Part shown: positions 1 to 7,480 of the stretch, in pieces
How positions within the stretch are numbered: the first letter of the stretch is position 1
Layout: every line of letters begins with the position of its first letter
Assembly (NCBI GenBank): GCA_011051925.1
Contig: DRKE01000289.1
Coordinates: 1 to 12,440, forward strand
Direction of reading: 5' to 3'
DNA length: 12,440 nt
From: Deltaproteobacteria bacterium
Lineage (GTDB): Bacteria > Myxococcota_A > UBA9160 > UBA4427
Position numbers and translations under genes: made by a program
Notes under the pieces: model-generated
What the model saw: the letters and a program-made list of their open reading frames with translations, nothing else
Told to the model about the DNA's origin: nothing
Databases searched by the model: none

Positions 1-607
1 CGATTCCGAGCGGGCGCTGATGGTCGTCAACCAGACCCATGCGGCGATCGTGAACCGGCTGATTCCCAGGGCCGAGGCGGAAGAACTCGATCCGTCGGCC
101 TTCGTCTATCCCAACGAATTCTACGAGATGCGGGGAACGCCCTATGCAGCGCAGCGATTCCTGTTGGCCTCCCGATTCGGCGCACCCTGCAATCGACCTC
201 CGTGGGGAAGCCTGACGGCGGTCGATCTGCGTTCCGGATCCGTGAAATGGACACGTCCGTTCGGAACGCTGCGCGAGGCAGCGCCCTTTCCCGTCTGGCT
301 GATGGCTCCGAACCTGGGGGCGCCGAATTTCGGTGGAGGGATCTCGACGGCGACCGGCCTCTATTTCATCGGGGCGGCGCTGGACAAGTACTTCCGCGCC
401 TTCGACGTGGAGACCGGAGAGGAGTTGTGGCGGGATCGGCTGCCCTATCTCGGGAACGCGGTGCCGATGACCTATCGACTGCGAAAGGACGGACGACAAT
501 TCATCGTCATCGCGGCCGGCGGGAATCCGATTTCCGACATGGGGGATGTCCTGGTCGCCTATGCCCTGCCGGAAGCCCTTCCGGAGGCCCCTTCGCAGGC
601 GCAGTGA
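1..607 (+). CDS. PQQ-dependent dehydrogenase, glucose/quinate type, C-terminal part (5' end outside window)
   Basis: The open frame enters from the left edge (codons begin at base 2) and gives the last 202 residues of a quinoprotein dehydrogenase. Seen: a GTPY motif, a PCNRPPWG segment, TAVDLRSGSVKW, PNFGGGIST, GLYFIGAALDKYFRAFD, PMTYR, GRQFIVIAAGG and a final GDVLVAYALPE. These are, in order, the last beta-propeller blades of the membrane-bound glucose/quinate/shikimate PQQ dehydrogenase family, whose members oxidise sugars or polyols in the periplasm and pass electrons to ubiquinone. The repeated W-docking style strands (VKWTRPFG, ELWRDRLP) fit an eight-bladed propeller. The N-terminal membrane segments and the PQQ ligands upstream are not visible, so the substrate cannot be inferred. 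It converges on the acyl-CoA synthetase gene with only 15 bases between the stops. The ATG at base 20 is internal, not the start. Confidence 0.9.
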   Translation, partial: DSERALMVVNQTHAAIVNRLIPRAEAEELDPSAFVYPNEFYEMRGTPYAAQRFLLASRFGAPCNRPPWGSLTAVDLRSGSVKWTRPFGTLREAAPFPVWLMAPNLGAPNFGGGISTATGLYFIGAALDKYFRAFDVETGEELWRDRLPYLGNAVPMTYRLRKDGRQFIVIAAGGNPISDMGDVLVAYALPEALPEAPSQAQ

Positions 608-622
608 GAAGGGGCCCTTCCT
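608..622. other. Convergent gap with short inverted repeat
   Basis: The 15 bases between the two convergent stop codons hold GAAGGG (608-613) and its complement CCCTTC (615-620) around one base, which could fold as a 5-bp stem with a 3-base loop. It might contribute to a two-way terminator, but there is no clear T-run on either side and the stem is short, so this is only a weak suggestion. Confidence 0.2.
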
Positions 623-2254
623 TCACGCGAGGATCGTCTCCGCTCGCTTCCGGAGCTCGAATTTGAGGACCTTGCCCGACGCGTTGGTCGGCAGCGTTTC
701 GACGATCTCGACGAAACGGGGCACCTTGTAGTTGGCCATGTGTTCACGACTCCAGGCGAGGATCTCCTGGGGATCGGGTTCGGCGCCCGGGACGGGAACG
801 ACGAAGGCCATGCCGACCTCGCCCATGCGTTCGTCGGGAACGCCGATCACGGCCGCGGCGGCGATGTCTTCGTGCTGGAAGAGCAGGTTCTCGACCTCGG
901 CCGGATAGACGTTGAAGCCACCCATGATGAACATGTCCTTGATGCGATCGGTGATCTTGAGGTAGCCCCGTTCGTCCATCACGCCGATGTCGCCCGTATG
1001 GAGCCAGCCCTCGGAATCGATCGCCTTCGCGGTTTCCGCTTCGTCGTCGAAATATCCCCGCATCACGTTGTAGCCCCGGACCCAGACCTCTCCCGGTTCT
1101 CCGCGAGGGACTTCGTTGCCTTCGGCATCGACACAGCGGACCTCCGTGTCCGGGATCGCGCAGCCGTCCGAGTTCGCGATCGTTTCCGGGTCGTCCCCGA
1201 GCTTGCAGGCGGTCACGGTCCCGCAGCTCTCCGTCAACCCGTATGCCTTGATCACGTCCTTGAAACCGAGTTCGTCGCGCATCCGACGCACGAGTTCGAC
1301 GGGGGTCGGTGCCGCACCCGTGACCGCGAGGCGCAGGGAGGACGTGTCGTAGCGGTGGCGATCGGGATAGGCGAGAAGGGACTGGTAGATCGAGGGGACG
1401 CCGGGAAGGACGGTGATCCGTTCCTTCTCGACGCGTTCGAGGACCGCGGCTTCGCTGAAGACGCCGTGGGGCAGGGCGGTCGCTCCATGGATCAGGCAGG
1501 AGAGCCAGCCGCCCTTGTAGCCGAAGGAATGGAAGAAGGGACTCACGATCAGGTATCGGTCACCGGGGCGCAGGCCCACGTTGCGACCCCAGACGTCGAA
1601 GACCTTGAGGTTCTGGCCGTGTGCGGTCATCACGGCCTTCGGGTTGCCCGTCGTACCCGACGTGAAGAGGAAATCGGAAAGATCCTCGGGCGAGACCTCC
1701 GCCGCGCGGGCCCGTGCCGCAGCGGGATCCACGGCCTGTCCCTCGGCGATGAAATCGTTCCAGGCGATGCCGCTCCGGCTCTCGCCGTCGAAGAGGATGA
1801 CCCGCGAGAGGCGGGGGAGGTCCATGTCGGCGATCGAGTCGGCGTAGTGGGTGCCCAGGAAATCGCCGACGGTGCAGACCAGCCGGGCGCCACTCTTTTC
1901 GAGCACATAGGCGGCCTCGGTCGCCTTGAATCGCGTGTTCAGCGTGACCAGGATGGCGCCTGCCGATTGCAGGCCGAGCGCGGCCACGATCCAGCGCCAG
2001 CCATTGGGGGCCCAGATGGCGACCCGGTCGCCGCGCTGCACGCCTGCCGCGATGAAGGCACGAGCCGCATCCCCGGCCGCGCGGGCCAGCTCCGCGAAGG
2101 TGAACCGGACGTCCTCGTTCTCGTCTTCGAGGGCCGATTCGTCGGGCCAGAGGCGCGCCGCCCGTTCGAGCGTCCGGGGGATCGTCATCTCGTCCCAGGC
2201 GACCGGGGCCTCGGCGCTCGCGTTCTTCGTGTCTGGACTCGTGTCAGCGGTCAT
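623..2254 (-). CDS. AMP-forming acyl-CoA synthetase (FadD-like)
   Basis: A 543-residue member of the class I adenylate-forming (ANL) family that would activate a carboxylic acid with ATP and CoA to its acyl-CoA in the cytoplasm. Motifs from this start: P-loop TSGTTGNPK (about 198-206), YGLTES (338-343), TGD (420-422), the hinge region DRIKDMFIMGGFNVYPAEVE near 436, and the C-terminal catalytic lysine in NASGKVLK (about 528). Length and motif order are complete, with no damage. The GGFNVYPAEVE style is common in FadD3-like and other medium or ring-acid synthetases, but the substrate cannot be read. The ATG at 2254 gives the normal N terminus. A GTG at 2317 is in frame and has GAGGAG three bases before it, so a 21-residue longer form is possible. 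This is the last gene of the minus-strand acyl-CoA run. Confidence 0.92.
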   Translation of the reverse strand: MTADTSPDTKNASAEAPVAWDEMTIPRTLERAARLWPDESALEDENEDVRFTFAELARAAGDAARAFIAAGVQRGDRVAIWAPNGWRWIVAALGLQSAGAILVTLNTRFKATEAAYVLEKSGARLVCTVGDFLGTHYADSIADMDLPRLSRVILFDGESRSGIAWNDFIAEGQAVDPAAARARAAEVSPEDLSDFLFTSGTTGNPKAVMTAHGQNLKVFDVWGRNVGLRPGDRYLIVSPFFHSFGYKGGWLSCLIHGATALPHGVFSEAAVLERVEKERITVLPGVPSIYQSLLAYPDRHRYDTSSLRLAVTGAAPTPVELVRRMRDELGFKDVIKAYGLTESCGTVTACKLGDDPETIANSDGCAIPDTEVRCVDAEGNEVPRGEPGEVWVRGYNVMRGYFDDEAETAKAIDSEGWLHTGDIGVMDERGYLKITDRIKDMFIMGGFNVYPAEVENLLFQHEDIAAAAVIGVPDERMGEVGMAFVVPVPGAEPDPQEILAWSREHMANYKVPRFVEIVETLPTNASGKVLKFELRKRAETILA

Positions 2255-2362
2255 GTCGATGCAGGCTTCCTCGAGGATGGAGCGGGTGGGATCTCCGCTG
2301 CCGGTGTCGGGAGGCACTCGCTCCTCGTGATCGCTTCGGCCGGGACGGATCGCGGTGGGTGG

Positions 2363-3529
2363 TCACGGGCGACCCAGGATCGCGATGCCGCAGGCCGTGG
2401 GATGGCCTCCGATATTGTGGGAGAGGGCGAGCTTGCCGTCGATGCCCTCGATCTGGCGTTCGCCCGCCCGGCCCCGGAGCTGCAGGACGTTCTCGTAGAT
2501 CATGCGGACGCCGGTCGCGCCCGTCGGATGGCCGAAGGTCTTGAGGCCGCCGTCGGTATTCACGGGCAGGGCGCCGCTTCTTTCGAAGACACCGTCGGCG
2601 ATGCATTCCTTGGCCGCCCCCTTCTCGCAGAAGCCCAGATCCTCATAGGTGAGCAGCTCGGTGAGCGAGAAGCAGTCGTGGACCTGGGCGATGCCGATCT
2701 GCTTCCGCGGATCGGTCACGCCGGCCATCTCGTAGACGTCGTCCCGAGCCCAGGCCGTGGGCTTCCAGGACAGGAAATCGTTCCCCGGATCCTTCTGTGG
2801 ATTGGGACCCGAGCGGACCGTCACGCCCTTCACGGCGATCGGATCGCCCTGGAAACGTCCCGTGAGATCCGATCGCGTCAGGATCGCCGCTGCCGCACCA
2901 TCGGTCTGGGCCGCCGAATCGTAGAGACCGAAAGGCCAGGAGATGATCCGGGCCTTGAAATAGTCCTCCTCCGTGATGGGGCGTTTCAGGAACGATTTGG
3001 GAGCCAGGCAGCCGTTCGCGTGGTTCTTGATCGCGATCTTCGCCAGGTCCTTCCGACTCGCCCCGTATTTCTCGAAATAGGTGGCTGCAGCGAGGGAGAA
3101 CCAGCCGGCGGGCGTCTGGGGCAGATCCCGGACGCGATCGACGACGACCGAGGGGCCCGAGACGCCCCGGTCCTTGGGCTTGTCGTATCCGACGACGAGG
3201 ACCGTGTCATAGAGACCCGCGGCGATCGAGAGGACGCCCAGCCGGATCAGGTCCGTTCCCGTCGCACAATAGTTCGTGGCGAAGGTCACCGGCTTGTTGA
3301 AGAGCTTGAGGGCATCCGCGCATTCGTGCGGGCCCTTGTTGGAATAGATCGAACCCGTGAAGACGGCATCGATCTCTTCCTGGGGCCTCTCGATCCCGGC
3401 ATCGGCATAGGCCTCGTAGGCCGCGTCGACGATCATGTCGGAGGGAGACTTCTCCCAGTTCTCGCCGAACGGGCAACAGCCGACGCCGACGATCGAGACC
3501 TTGTCGCGGATCGACTCCTTGTTCGCCAT
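2363..3529 (-). CDS. SCP-2 type thiolase / lipid-transfer protein (possible aldolase)
   Basis: A 388-residue thiolase-fold protein of the SCP-x/Ltp group. Seen: the nucleophile region NYCATGTD with Cys88, HDCFSLTELL (His284, Cys286), GHPTGATG (His334) and a final GGHPTACGIAILGRP with Cys380. All positions expected of a thiolase active site are present. Members of this group either do thiolytic cleavage of 3-oxoacyl-CoA or, like Ltp2 in steroid side-chain degradation, retro-aldol cleavage of a 3-hydroxyacyl-CoA together with a DUF35 protein. The neighbouring gene on its 5' side encodes a DUF35 domain, so a complex is likely (inference). Starts at ATG with GGGAG about 12 bases before it, a rather long spacing. 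A gap of 102 bases with two stem-loops separates it from the fusion gene, and about 108 bases separate it from the synthetase. Whether it is thiolase or aldolase is open. Confidence 0.9.
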   Translation of the reverse strand: MANKESIRDKVSIVGVGCCPFGENWEKSPSDMIVDAAYEAYADAGIERPQEEIDAVFTGSIYSNKGPHECADALKLFNKPVTFATNYCATGTDLIRLGVLSIAAGLYDTVLVVGYDKPKDRGVSGPSVVVDRVRDLPQTPAGWFSLAAATYFEKYGASRKDLAKIAIKNHANGCLAPKSFLKRPITEEDYFKARIISWPFGLYDSAAQTDGAAAAILTRSDLTGRFQGDPIAVKGVTVRSGPNPQKDPGNDFLSWKPTAWARDDVYEMAGVTDPRKQIGIAQVHDCFSLTELLTYEDLGFCEKGAAKECIADGVFERSGALPVNTDGGLKTFGHPTGATGVRMIYENVLQLRGRAGERQIEGIDGKLALSHNIGGHPTACGIAILGRP

Positions 3530-3562
3530 GGATGATGTCCACTCCCTTCGATGGGTCGGGTT

Positions 3563-3588
3563 GCTCGCGTCCCGATCGGGAGGCGAGC
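3563..3588 (-). other. Intercistronic stem-loop
   Basis: Arms GCTCGC (3563-3568) and GCGAGC (3583-3588) enclose one G/G mismatch and an inner perfect 12-base palindrome TCCCGATCGGGA (3570-3581), giving a 6-bp outer and 4-bp inner stem with a GATC loop. It lies in the transcript between the HMG-synthase-like/DUF35 gene and the thiolase gene, about 34 bases before the thiolase start. No U-run follows, so it looks more like an RNA stability or processing element, or a site for a dimeric protein, than a standard terminator. Confidence 0.5.
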
Positions 3589-3609
3589 GGGGCCGGTGGA
3601 TGTCCGATT

Positions 3610-3626
3610 CGGGAGTCCTGCTCCCG
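3610..3626 (-). other. Stem-loop just after the fusion-gene stop codon
   Basis: CGGGAG (3610-3615) and CTCCCG (3621-3626) pair as a perfect 6-bp stem around a 5-base loop. In the minus-strand transcript it begins five bases after the stop codon of the fusion gene. There is no U-run after it. It could partly terminate transcription or protect the 3' end of the upstream message. Confidence 0.45.
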
Positions 3627-3631
3627 GTGCT

Positions 3632-5053
3632 TCAGCTCGTGGGCCCTTCGGGTTTCGGGATGCCCTTCCAATAGTAGTTCGGCCTTCCCCCGGATTCGTG
3701 GATCCGCCGGAACACGAACTCGATTTCCTGACCGATCTTCATGTCCTCGGGGGCGATCTCCACGACCTGGAGATGGATCCGCGCGCCGTCGACGTCCGTG
3801 ATCGTGACGACGGTCGGGGGATTCGGGGTCGGATAGAAATAGTCGAAGGTGTAGGTCACGACCGTCCCGGTCCGATCCGACAGACGGACCTTCTCGAAGT
3901 CGTCCTTCGCGAAACAGGTTTCACAGATCCGCTGCGCGGGGAATTGGACGGCCTGGCAGCTTCGACAGCGCTGACCGAGAAAGCCGAGGTCGTCGTCACG
4001 TTCGCGGAAGAGGATCGTCGCGGACAGGCCCGGGTTGGTTCCGGCTTCCCACTCGCTCGGAGCGAGTCCCTTCGCCTTGATGAAATCGTCGTAGTCCGAG
4101 ACGACGCGTCGGCGCGCGAGGTTCCACTCGACGCCGCGTCGGGGGGAAAGGGTCGTGGCGTGTCCGGTCGTCCGGAAACAGGCGGCGTTCGCGCCATTGC
4201 CGAAATCCGCGAGGAGCAGACGCTCGTCGGGTCCAGCCGCCTCGAGCATCGCGACCAGCAGGATCGGTGCGAATGCCGCCCCGGCATTCCCGAGGCGGCC
4301 GAAGAGCGGCGATTGCAGCTGGTCCGATTCGAAGCCTGTGGCGCGCGCCACGCCCGCATGCGCGCGCGCGTCGGGTGCCACGAGGGCGACCCGGTCGTAG
4401 TCTCCGGCCTGCGTCTTCGTCTGCTCGAGAAGCGAGCCGATGGCCGCGGCCATGTTCGGGGCGAAGGATTCCTGGACGACGAATCGGTCCTCCCAGGCAT
4501 GCACGAAGCGATGACCGCTCGGGCGCCAGAGGTCCGTCACTTCGTCCGTGATCGCGGAGAAGCCTTGCGGGATCGCCATGACCTCGCCCTCGCCGACGAG
4601 GAAGGCGGCTGCCCCGTCCCCGAACCTCGCCTCGAGTCCCGACCCCGGCGCGGCCAGACGGGTGTCGCTGGCGATCACCAGCGCACGACTCGCGGATCCT
4701 GCACTCACGGCATCGAGTGCGGCACGAAGGGCGGAGGTCCCCGCACGGGTGGATCCCGTGACGTCCAGGGTCTGGGTCGTCCGCGGCAGGTCGAGGACAC
4801 GCGCAGCGAGCGCCGCCGCCTGCTTCTCCTCGAAGGGCAGGGTCGTGGAGGCGAAGATCAGCATGTCGATTCCCGCCCGGTCGAATCCCTCGAGGCAGTG
4901 GATCGCAGCAGTCACGCCGAGGGTGATCGAGTCCTCGTCGTTCCAGGCGACGGCCTTCTCGGGGCCACCCTCGCGCGCCGTGCCGCCCCCGATCGCGGCG
5001 AGGGGAAGCCGCGTGCGCGGGATGCAGGCGCCGTAGGAGAGGATTCCGCTCAT
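3632..5053 (-). CDS. HMG-CoA-synthase-like domain fused to DUF35 zinc-ribbon/OB-fold domain
   Basis: A 473-residue two-part protein. Residues 1 to about 310 follow the thiolase-fold layout of archaeal-type HMG-CoA synthase (start MSGILSYGACIPRTRLP, VTGSTRAGTSALRAALD at 98-114, GFESDQL, FGRLGNAGAAFAPI, LADFGNGANAACF). Residues about 335-460 form a DUF35 module: a zinc ribbon with Cys363, Cys366, Cys377 and Cys380, then an OB fold (TGTVVTYTFDY through IEFVFRRI). DUF35 proteins bridge thiolases to partners, as in the archaeal thiolase/HMG-CoA synthase complex and in ChsH2-Ltp2. By hand alignment the catalytic Cys of the synthase is Thr102, the His is Ala226, and the Glu position (near 71) is Thr. 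Normal condensation is therefore unlikely and a scaffold or altered role is inferred. The ATG overlaps the stop of the preceding dehydrogenase gene (ATGA), with AGGAAG six bases before it, so translation is probably coupled. Confidence 0.88.
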   Translation of the reverse strand: MSGILSYGACIPRTRLPLAAIGGGTAREGGPEKAVAWNDEDSITLGVTAAIHCLEGFDRAGIDMLIFASTTLPFEEKQAAALAARVLDLPRTTQTLDVTGSTRAGTSALRAALDAVSAGSASRALVIASDTRLAAPGSGLEARFGDGAAAFLVGEGEVMAIPQGFSAITDEVTDLWRPSGHRFVHAWEDRFVVQESFAPNMAAAIGSLLEQTKTQAGDYDRVALVAPDARAHAGVARATGFESDQLQSPLFGRLGNAGAAFAPILLVAMLEAAGPDERLLLADFGNGANAACFRTTGHATTLSPRRGVEWNLARRRVVSDYDDFIKAKGLAPSEWEAGTNPGLSATILFRERDDDLGFLGQRCRSCQAVQFPAQRICETCFAKDDFEKVRLSDRTGTVVTYTFDYFYPTPNPPTVVTITDVDGARIHLQVVEIAPEDMKIGQEIEFVFRRIHESGGRPNYYWKGIPKPEGPTS

Positions 5054-6051
5054 GATCCGCTTCCTGGCTTCTCGAGGATTCCGGCGATCCGCTCGGCATG
5101 CTCGTCCTGGGTGCCGAAGACGTTCTCGAGAACCCAGGCGCGCTTGAAGTAGTAGTGGGCCAGCACTTCCCAGGTGAAGCCCATGCCGCCGTGGACCTGG
5201 ATGCATCCGCGAGCGTTGCGGATCGCTCCCTCACCGGCGGTCAACTTGGCCGAGGAGACGGCACGCTCGACATCGCCCACCTCGGGCGCGTCGAGGGTGG
5301 CGCCGGCATTGTAGGCACCGGCGCGTGCGGCTTCCTGACGAACGAACATCTCGGCCAGGAGATGTTTCACCGCCTGGAAGCCGCCGATCGGACGACCGAA
5401 TTGTTCGCGCGTCTTCGCGTATTCGTTCGCGAGGTCGAGGGCGCCTTCGGCCAGGCCCAGGAGCTGGCCCGACACGAGGGCGGCCCCCTCGAGGCGCATG
5501 CGCGCGGAAGCTTCGGCATCGCCGATCTCTTCGCCCCGGGGCAGCGAGTCGATCGAATGGACGGGGGTCAGCGGATCGAGGGGGATGTCGACTTCCTTCG
5601 CGTCGAGGTCCCGCGGATCGAGTTCGAACAGGCCCTCGGGACGCAGGACGAGCAGGACGTCGAGGCTCTCGAAATGTTCGACCAGGATCGGGGTCGTCGC
5701 TTCGTCGATCCCCCCATGGAGATCGAGACCCCCCACGACCCGTTCGCCACTGGCGGCTCCGGGAATCCGTCCGGCCGCCAGATGGCTCCAGACCAGGGGC
5801 CCGGGGACGAGGCGGCGGCCGAGTTCCTCGAAGACGAGGACCGCCTCCGAATATCCGAGGCCGATCCCCTCGTCCTTCTCGGGCACACGAAGTGCGAAGA
5901 CCCCCATCTCCGCCAGCTCGGTCCAGAGTCCCCGGTCGAAGCCCTTCGATTTCTCGAGGTCGGGGATCCGTTCATTCGGGATCTGGCCCTCGCAGAAGCT
6001 GCGGATGCCGTCGCGCAGCGCCTTCTGGTCCTCGGTCGGTTGGAAATCCAC
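5050..6051 (-). CDS. Acyl-CoA dehydrogenase, small (non-catalytic type) subunit
   Basis: A 333-residue acyl-CoA dehydrogenase, shorter than the usual 380-400. Seen: an N-terminal helical domain (FQPTEDQKALRDGIRSFC), a short, degenerate middle domain (about 95-165) lacking the normal TEPxxGSD loop, and a good C-terminal helical domain with TREQFGRPIGGFQAVKH (214-230) and NARGCIQVHGGMGFTWE (279-295). In actinobacterial steroid degraders such small proteins (FadE28 type) pair with a larger partner as an alpha2-beta2 enzyme in which only one subunit type supplies the base. The ER of helix G that carries the base in LCAD/IVD-type enzymes is not found here. The start is GTG at 6051 with GAGGAGA four bases before it. 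It follows the large subunit after 36 bases and overlaps the fusion gene by four. The pairing is inference; the family assignment is firm. Confidence 0.9.
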   Translation of the reverse strand: MDFQPTEDQKALRDGIRSFCEGQIPNERIPDLEKSKGFDRGLWTELAEMGVFALRVPEKDEGIGLGYSEAVLVFEELGRRLVPGPLVWSHLAAGRIPGAASGERVVGGLDLHGGIDEATTPILVEHFESLDVLLVLRPEGLFELDPRDLDAKEVDIPLDPLTPVHSIDSLPRGEEIGDAEASARMRLEGAALVSGQLLGLAEGALDLANEYAKTREQFGRPIGGFQAVKHLLAEMFVRQEAARAGAYNAGATLDAPEVGDVERAVSSAKLTAGEGAIRNARGCIQVHGGMGFTWEVLAHYYFKRAWVLENVFGTQDEHAERIAGILEKPGSGS

Positions 6052-6087
6052 GGGGTCTCCTCGGGGTGACGGGTCGGTCTCGTCGGC

Positions 6088-7326
6088 TCAGGACCGGGCG
6101 GGTTCCGGAGCCGATCGGTGATGGGATCGGGCAGCGGGTCGGGGTTCCTTGGGCAGGCCCAGGACGCGTTCGCCGATGATGTTCTTCTGGATCTGACTGG
6201 TCCCGGCCGCGATCGCGATCGAGATCGCGTTGAAATGTCGCGAAAGGAAGAGGCTCGAGGGGAGGTCGGCGACGTCGGACCGCGACAGACCCGCTCGTCC
6301 AAGTAGGCGGACCCCGAGCTCCGTGAGCTGCTGGTAGACCTCCGTGTAGTAGAGCTTGACCGCCGACGAGCCGAGTCCCGGGACGCCCGTCTTCTTCGCT
6401 TCACAGACCGAGAGCTTGACCATGGCCCAGAGCGATTCGAGCTGGCCGGAGAGATGGCCGATCTCGCGGCGCAGGGCGCGGTCTTCCCAGGCGGTCACGC
6501 CGTGGCTCGTGATCGAGCGGGCCGTCCGGATCAGGTCCTGCACGAAGGCCTGGAGATGGATCATGTCGCTGGCGAAGGCCGTTCCCCGCTCGAATCGCAG
6601 GGTCACGTTCGTCACCCGCCAGCCGTCGTTCTCTTCCCCGACACGATTCTCGACGGGGATCCGCACGTCTTCGAGGAAGACCTCGGAGAATTCCCCTTCG
6701 CCCTCGATCGTCGGAAGCGGACGGATGTCGATCCCCTCGAGATCCATCGGCATGATCAGCCAGCTGATGCCGCGGTGTTTGGGGGCCTCGGGGTCGGTTC
6801 GGACGAGCAGCTCGCAGAAGTCCGCGACCTGGGCGAAGGACGTCCAGATCTTGTGTCCGTTCACGACGTAGACGTCCCCGTCGCGCTCGGCTCGGGTCTG
6901 CAGGCCGGCCAGATCCGAGCCGGCGACCGGCTCGGAAAAGCCCTGGCACCAGACCTCGTCGCCGGCGAGGATGTTGCGGATGTGGGCGGCCTTCTGGGCG
7001 TCGGTCCCTTCCGCCATGATCGTCGGGCCGCCGTGGAGAACGCCCACGAAATTGACGCCGACGTAGGGTGCGTTGGCCTTTGCGATCTCCTCGAAATAGA
7101 TCAGCTGCTCGATCAGCGTCGCATCCCGGCCGCCGTATTCCTTTGGCCAGTTGATGCCGGCATAACCCGCATCGAAGAGCTTGCGCTGCCAGGCTGTGTC
7201 ATAGGCGCGCCGGGCCTCCCAGTCATCGGAGGGCGGAGGCGGGCCGTGGGCTGGCACCTCACTGGCCAGCCAGGCTGCGAGTTGGTTCCGGAATGCCTGC
7301 TCTTCGGCGGTGTATCGGAGGTCCAA
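6088..7326 (-). CDS. Acyl-CoA dehydrogenase, large subunit (FadE-like)
   Basis: A 412-residue flavoprotein dehydrogenase that would introduce an alpha-beta double bond in an acyl-CoA. Seen: N-terminal helices, INWPKEYGG (58-66), the FAD/substrate loop CQGFSEPVAGSD (127-138), the middle beta domain with KIWTSFAQVADFCELLVRTD, LRFERG (243-248) and the C-terminal AAGTSQIQKNIIGERVLGLP (373-392). The MCAD-type base is absent (AAGTS where MCAD has YEGTS), but Glu246 in ERG sits where IVD and LCAD have theirs, so it should be active. The start is TTG at 7326, supported by GAAGGA (7333-7338) six bases upstream and by the normal N terminus MDLRYTAEEQAF; no better start was seen. A promoter-like sequence and competing hairpins lie in the 154-base gap before it. 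The last 15 or so residues are Arg/Ala/Pro-rich and not family-typical. Confidence 0.93.
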   Translation of the reverse strand: MDLRYTAEEQAFRNQLAAWLASEVPAHGPPPPSDDWEARRAYDTAWQRKLFDAGYAGINWPKEYGGRDATLIEQLIYFEEIAKANAPYVGVNFVGVLHGGPTIMAEGTDAQKAAHIRNILAGDEVWCQGFSEPVAGSDLAGLQTRAERDGDVYVVNGHKIWTSFAQVADFCELLVRTDPEAPKHRGISWLIMPMDLEGIDIRPLPTIEGEGEFSEVFLEDVRIPVENRVGEENDGWRVTNVTLRFERGTAFASDMIHLQAFVQDLIRTARSITSHGVTAWEDRALRREIGHLSGQLESLWAMVKLSVCEAKKTGVPGLGSSAVKLYYTEVYQQLTELGVRLLGRAGLSRSDVADLPSSLFLSRHFNAISIAIAAGTSQIQKNIIGERVLGLPKEPRPAARSHHRSAPEPARS

Positions 7327-7332
7327 TCGATG

Positions 7333-7338
7333 TCCTTC
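7333..7338 (-). promoter_or_regulatory. Ribosome binding site deciding the TTG start of the large acyl-CoA dehydrogenase
   Basis: On the minus strand GAAGGA lies six bases before the TTG at 7326. There is no in-frame ATG close by that would give a family-like N terminus, so this site is the main support for a TTG start. Confidence 0.6.
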
Positions 7339-7367
7339 GCGGCGGCTCGGACGCTTTCGTTCCGGGA

Positions 7368-7430
7368 CCGCCAGGTCTGGCGGATTTCGGTTGTTCCCGG
7401 ACGCGTCGACAAGGTCCGGGGCGATCCGCC
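7368..7430 (-). promoter_or_regulatory. Candidate leader structure with mutually exclusive hairpins
   Basis: Reading the minus-strand RNA 5' to 3': segment 1 GGCGGAT (7430-7424), then a hairpin with 7-bp arms CCCGGAC/GTCCGGG (7396-7402 with 7414-7420, 11-base loop), then segment 3 ATCCGCCAG (7385-7377), then segment 4 CTGGCGG (7374-7368). Segment 3 can pair with segment 1 (7 bp) or with segment 4 (6-7 bp), not with both. This is the geometry of an attenuator or riboswitch-like switch, placed between a good promoter and the TTG start. No U-run follows segment 4, so control would act on translation or through a factor. In GC-rich DNA such pairings can occur by chance. Confidence 0.35.
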
Positions 7431-7445
7431 GACAATACGAGCCGG

Positions 7446-7474
7446 AGCGTATCGAAATAGGCTGGCGCCGTCAA
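7446..7474 (-). promoter_or_regulatory. Sigma70-like promoter for the acyl-CoA dehydrogenase part of the run
   Basis: The minus strand has TTGACG (7474-7469, five of six to TTGACA), a spacer of exactly 17 bases, and TACGCT (7451-7446, three of six to TATAAT). It lies just after the LLM gene stop (7481) and about 120 bases before the TTG start of the large dehydrogenase, giving a leader of roughly 110 bases. It would let the five downstream genes be expressed apart from the LLM gene. Confidence 0.5.
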
Positions 7475-7480
7475 AGCGTC

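Noticed and set aside
2255..2317. GTG at 2317 as the start of the acyl-CoA synthetase
   Set aside because: In frame and with GAGGAG close by, but the spacing is short and the extra 21 residues are unlike the family. It is kept as an alternative in the gene entry.
740..3535. A 931-codon open frame on the plus strand, antisense to the synthetase and thiolase genes
   Set aside because: Rich in Arg, Gly, Asp and Ala with no recognisable motif, and it runs through two convincing genes and the gap between them. GC-rich codon use on the minus strand removes stop codons from this frame.
3551..5152. A 533-codon plus-strand frame across the HMG-synthase-like/DUF35 gene
   Set aside because: It is a shadow of the minus-strand gene, which has zinc-ribbon and thiolase-fold motifs and a coupled start.
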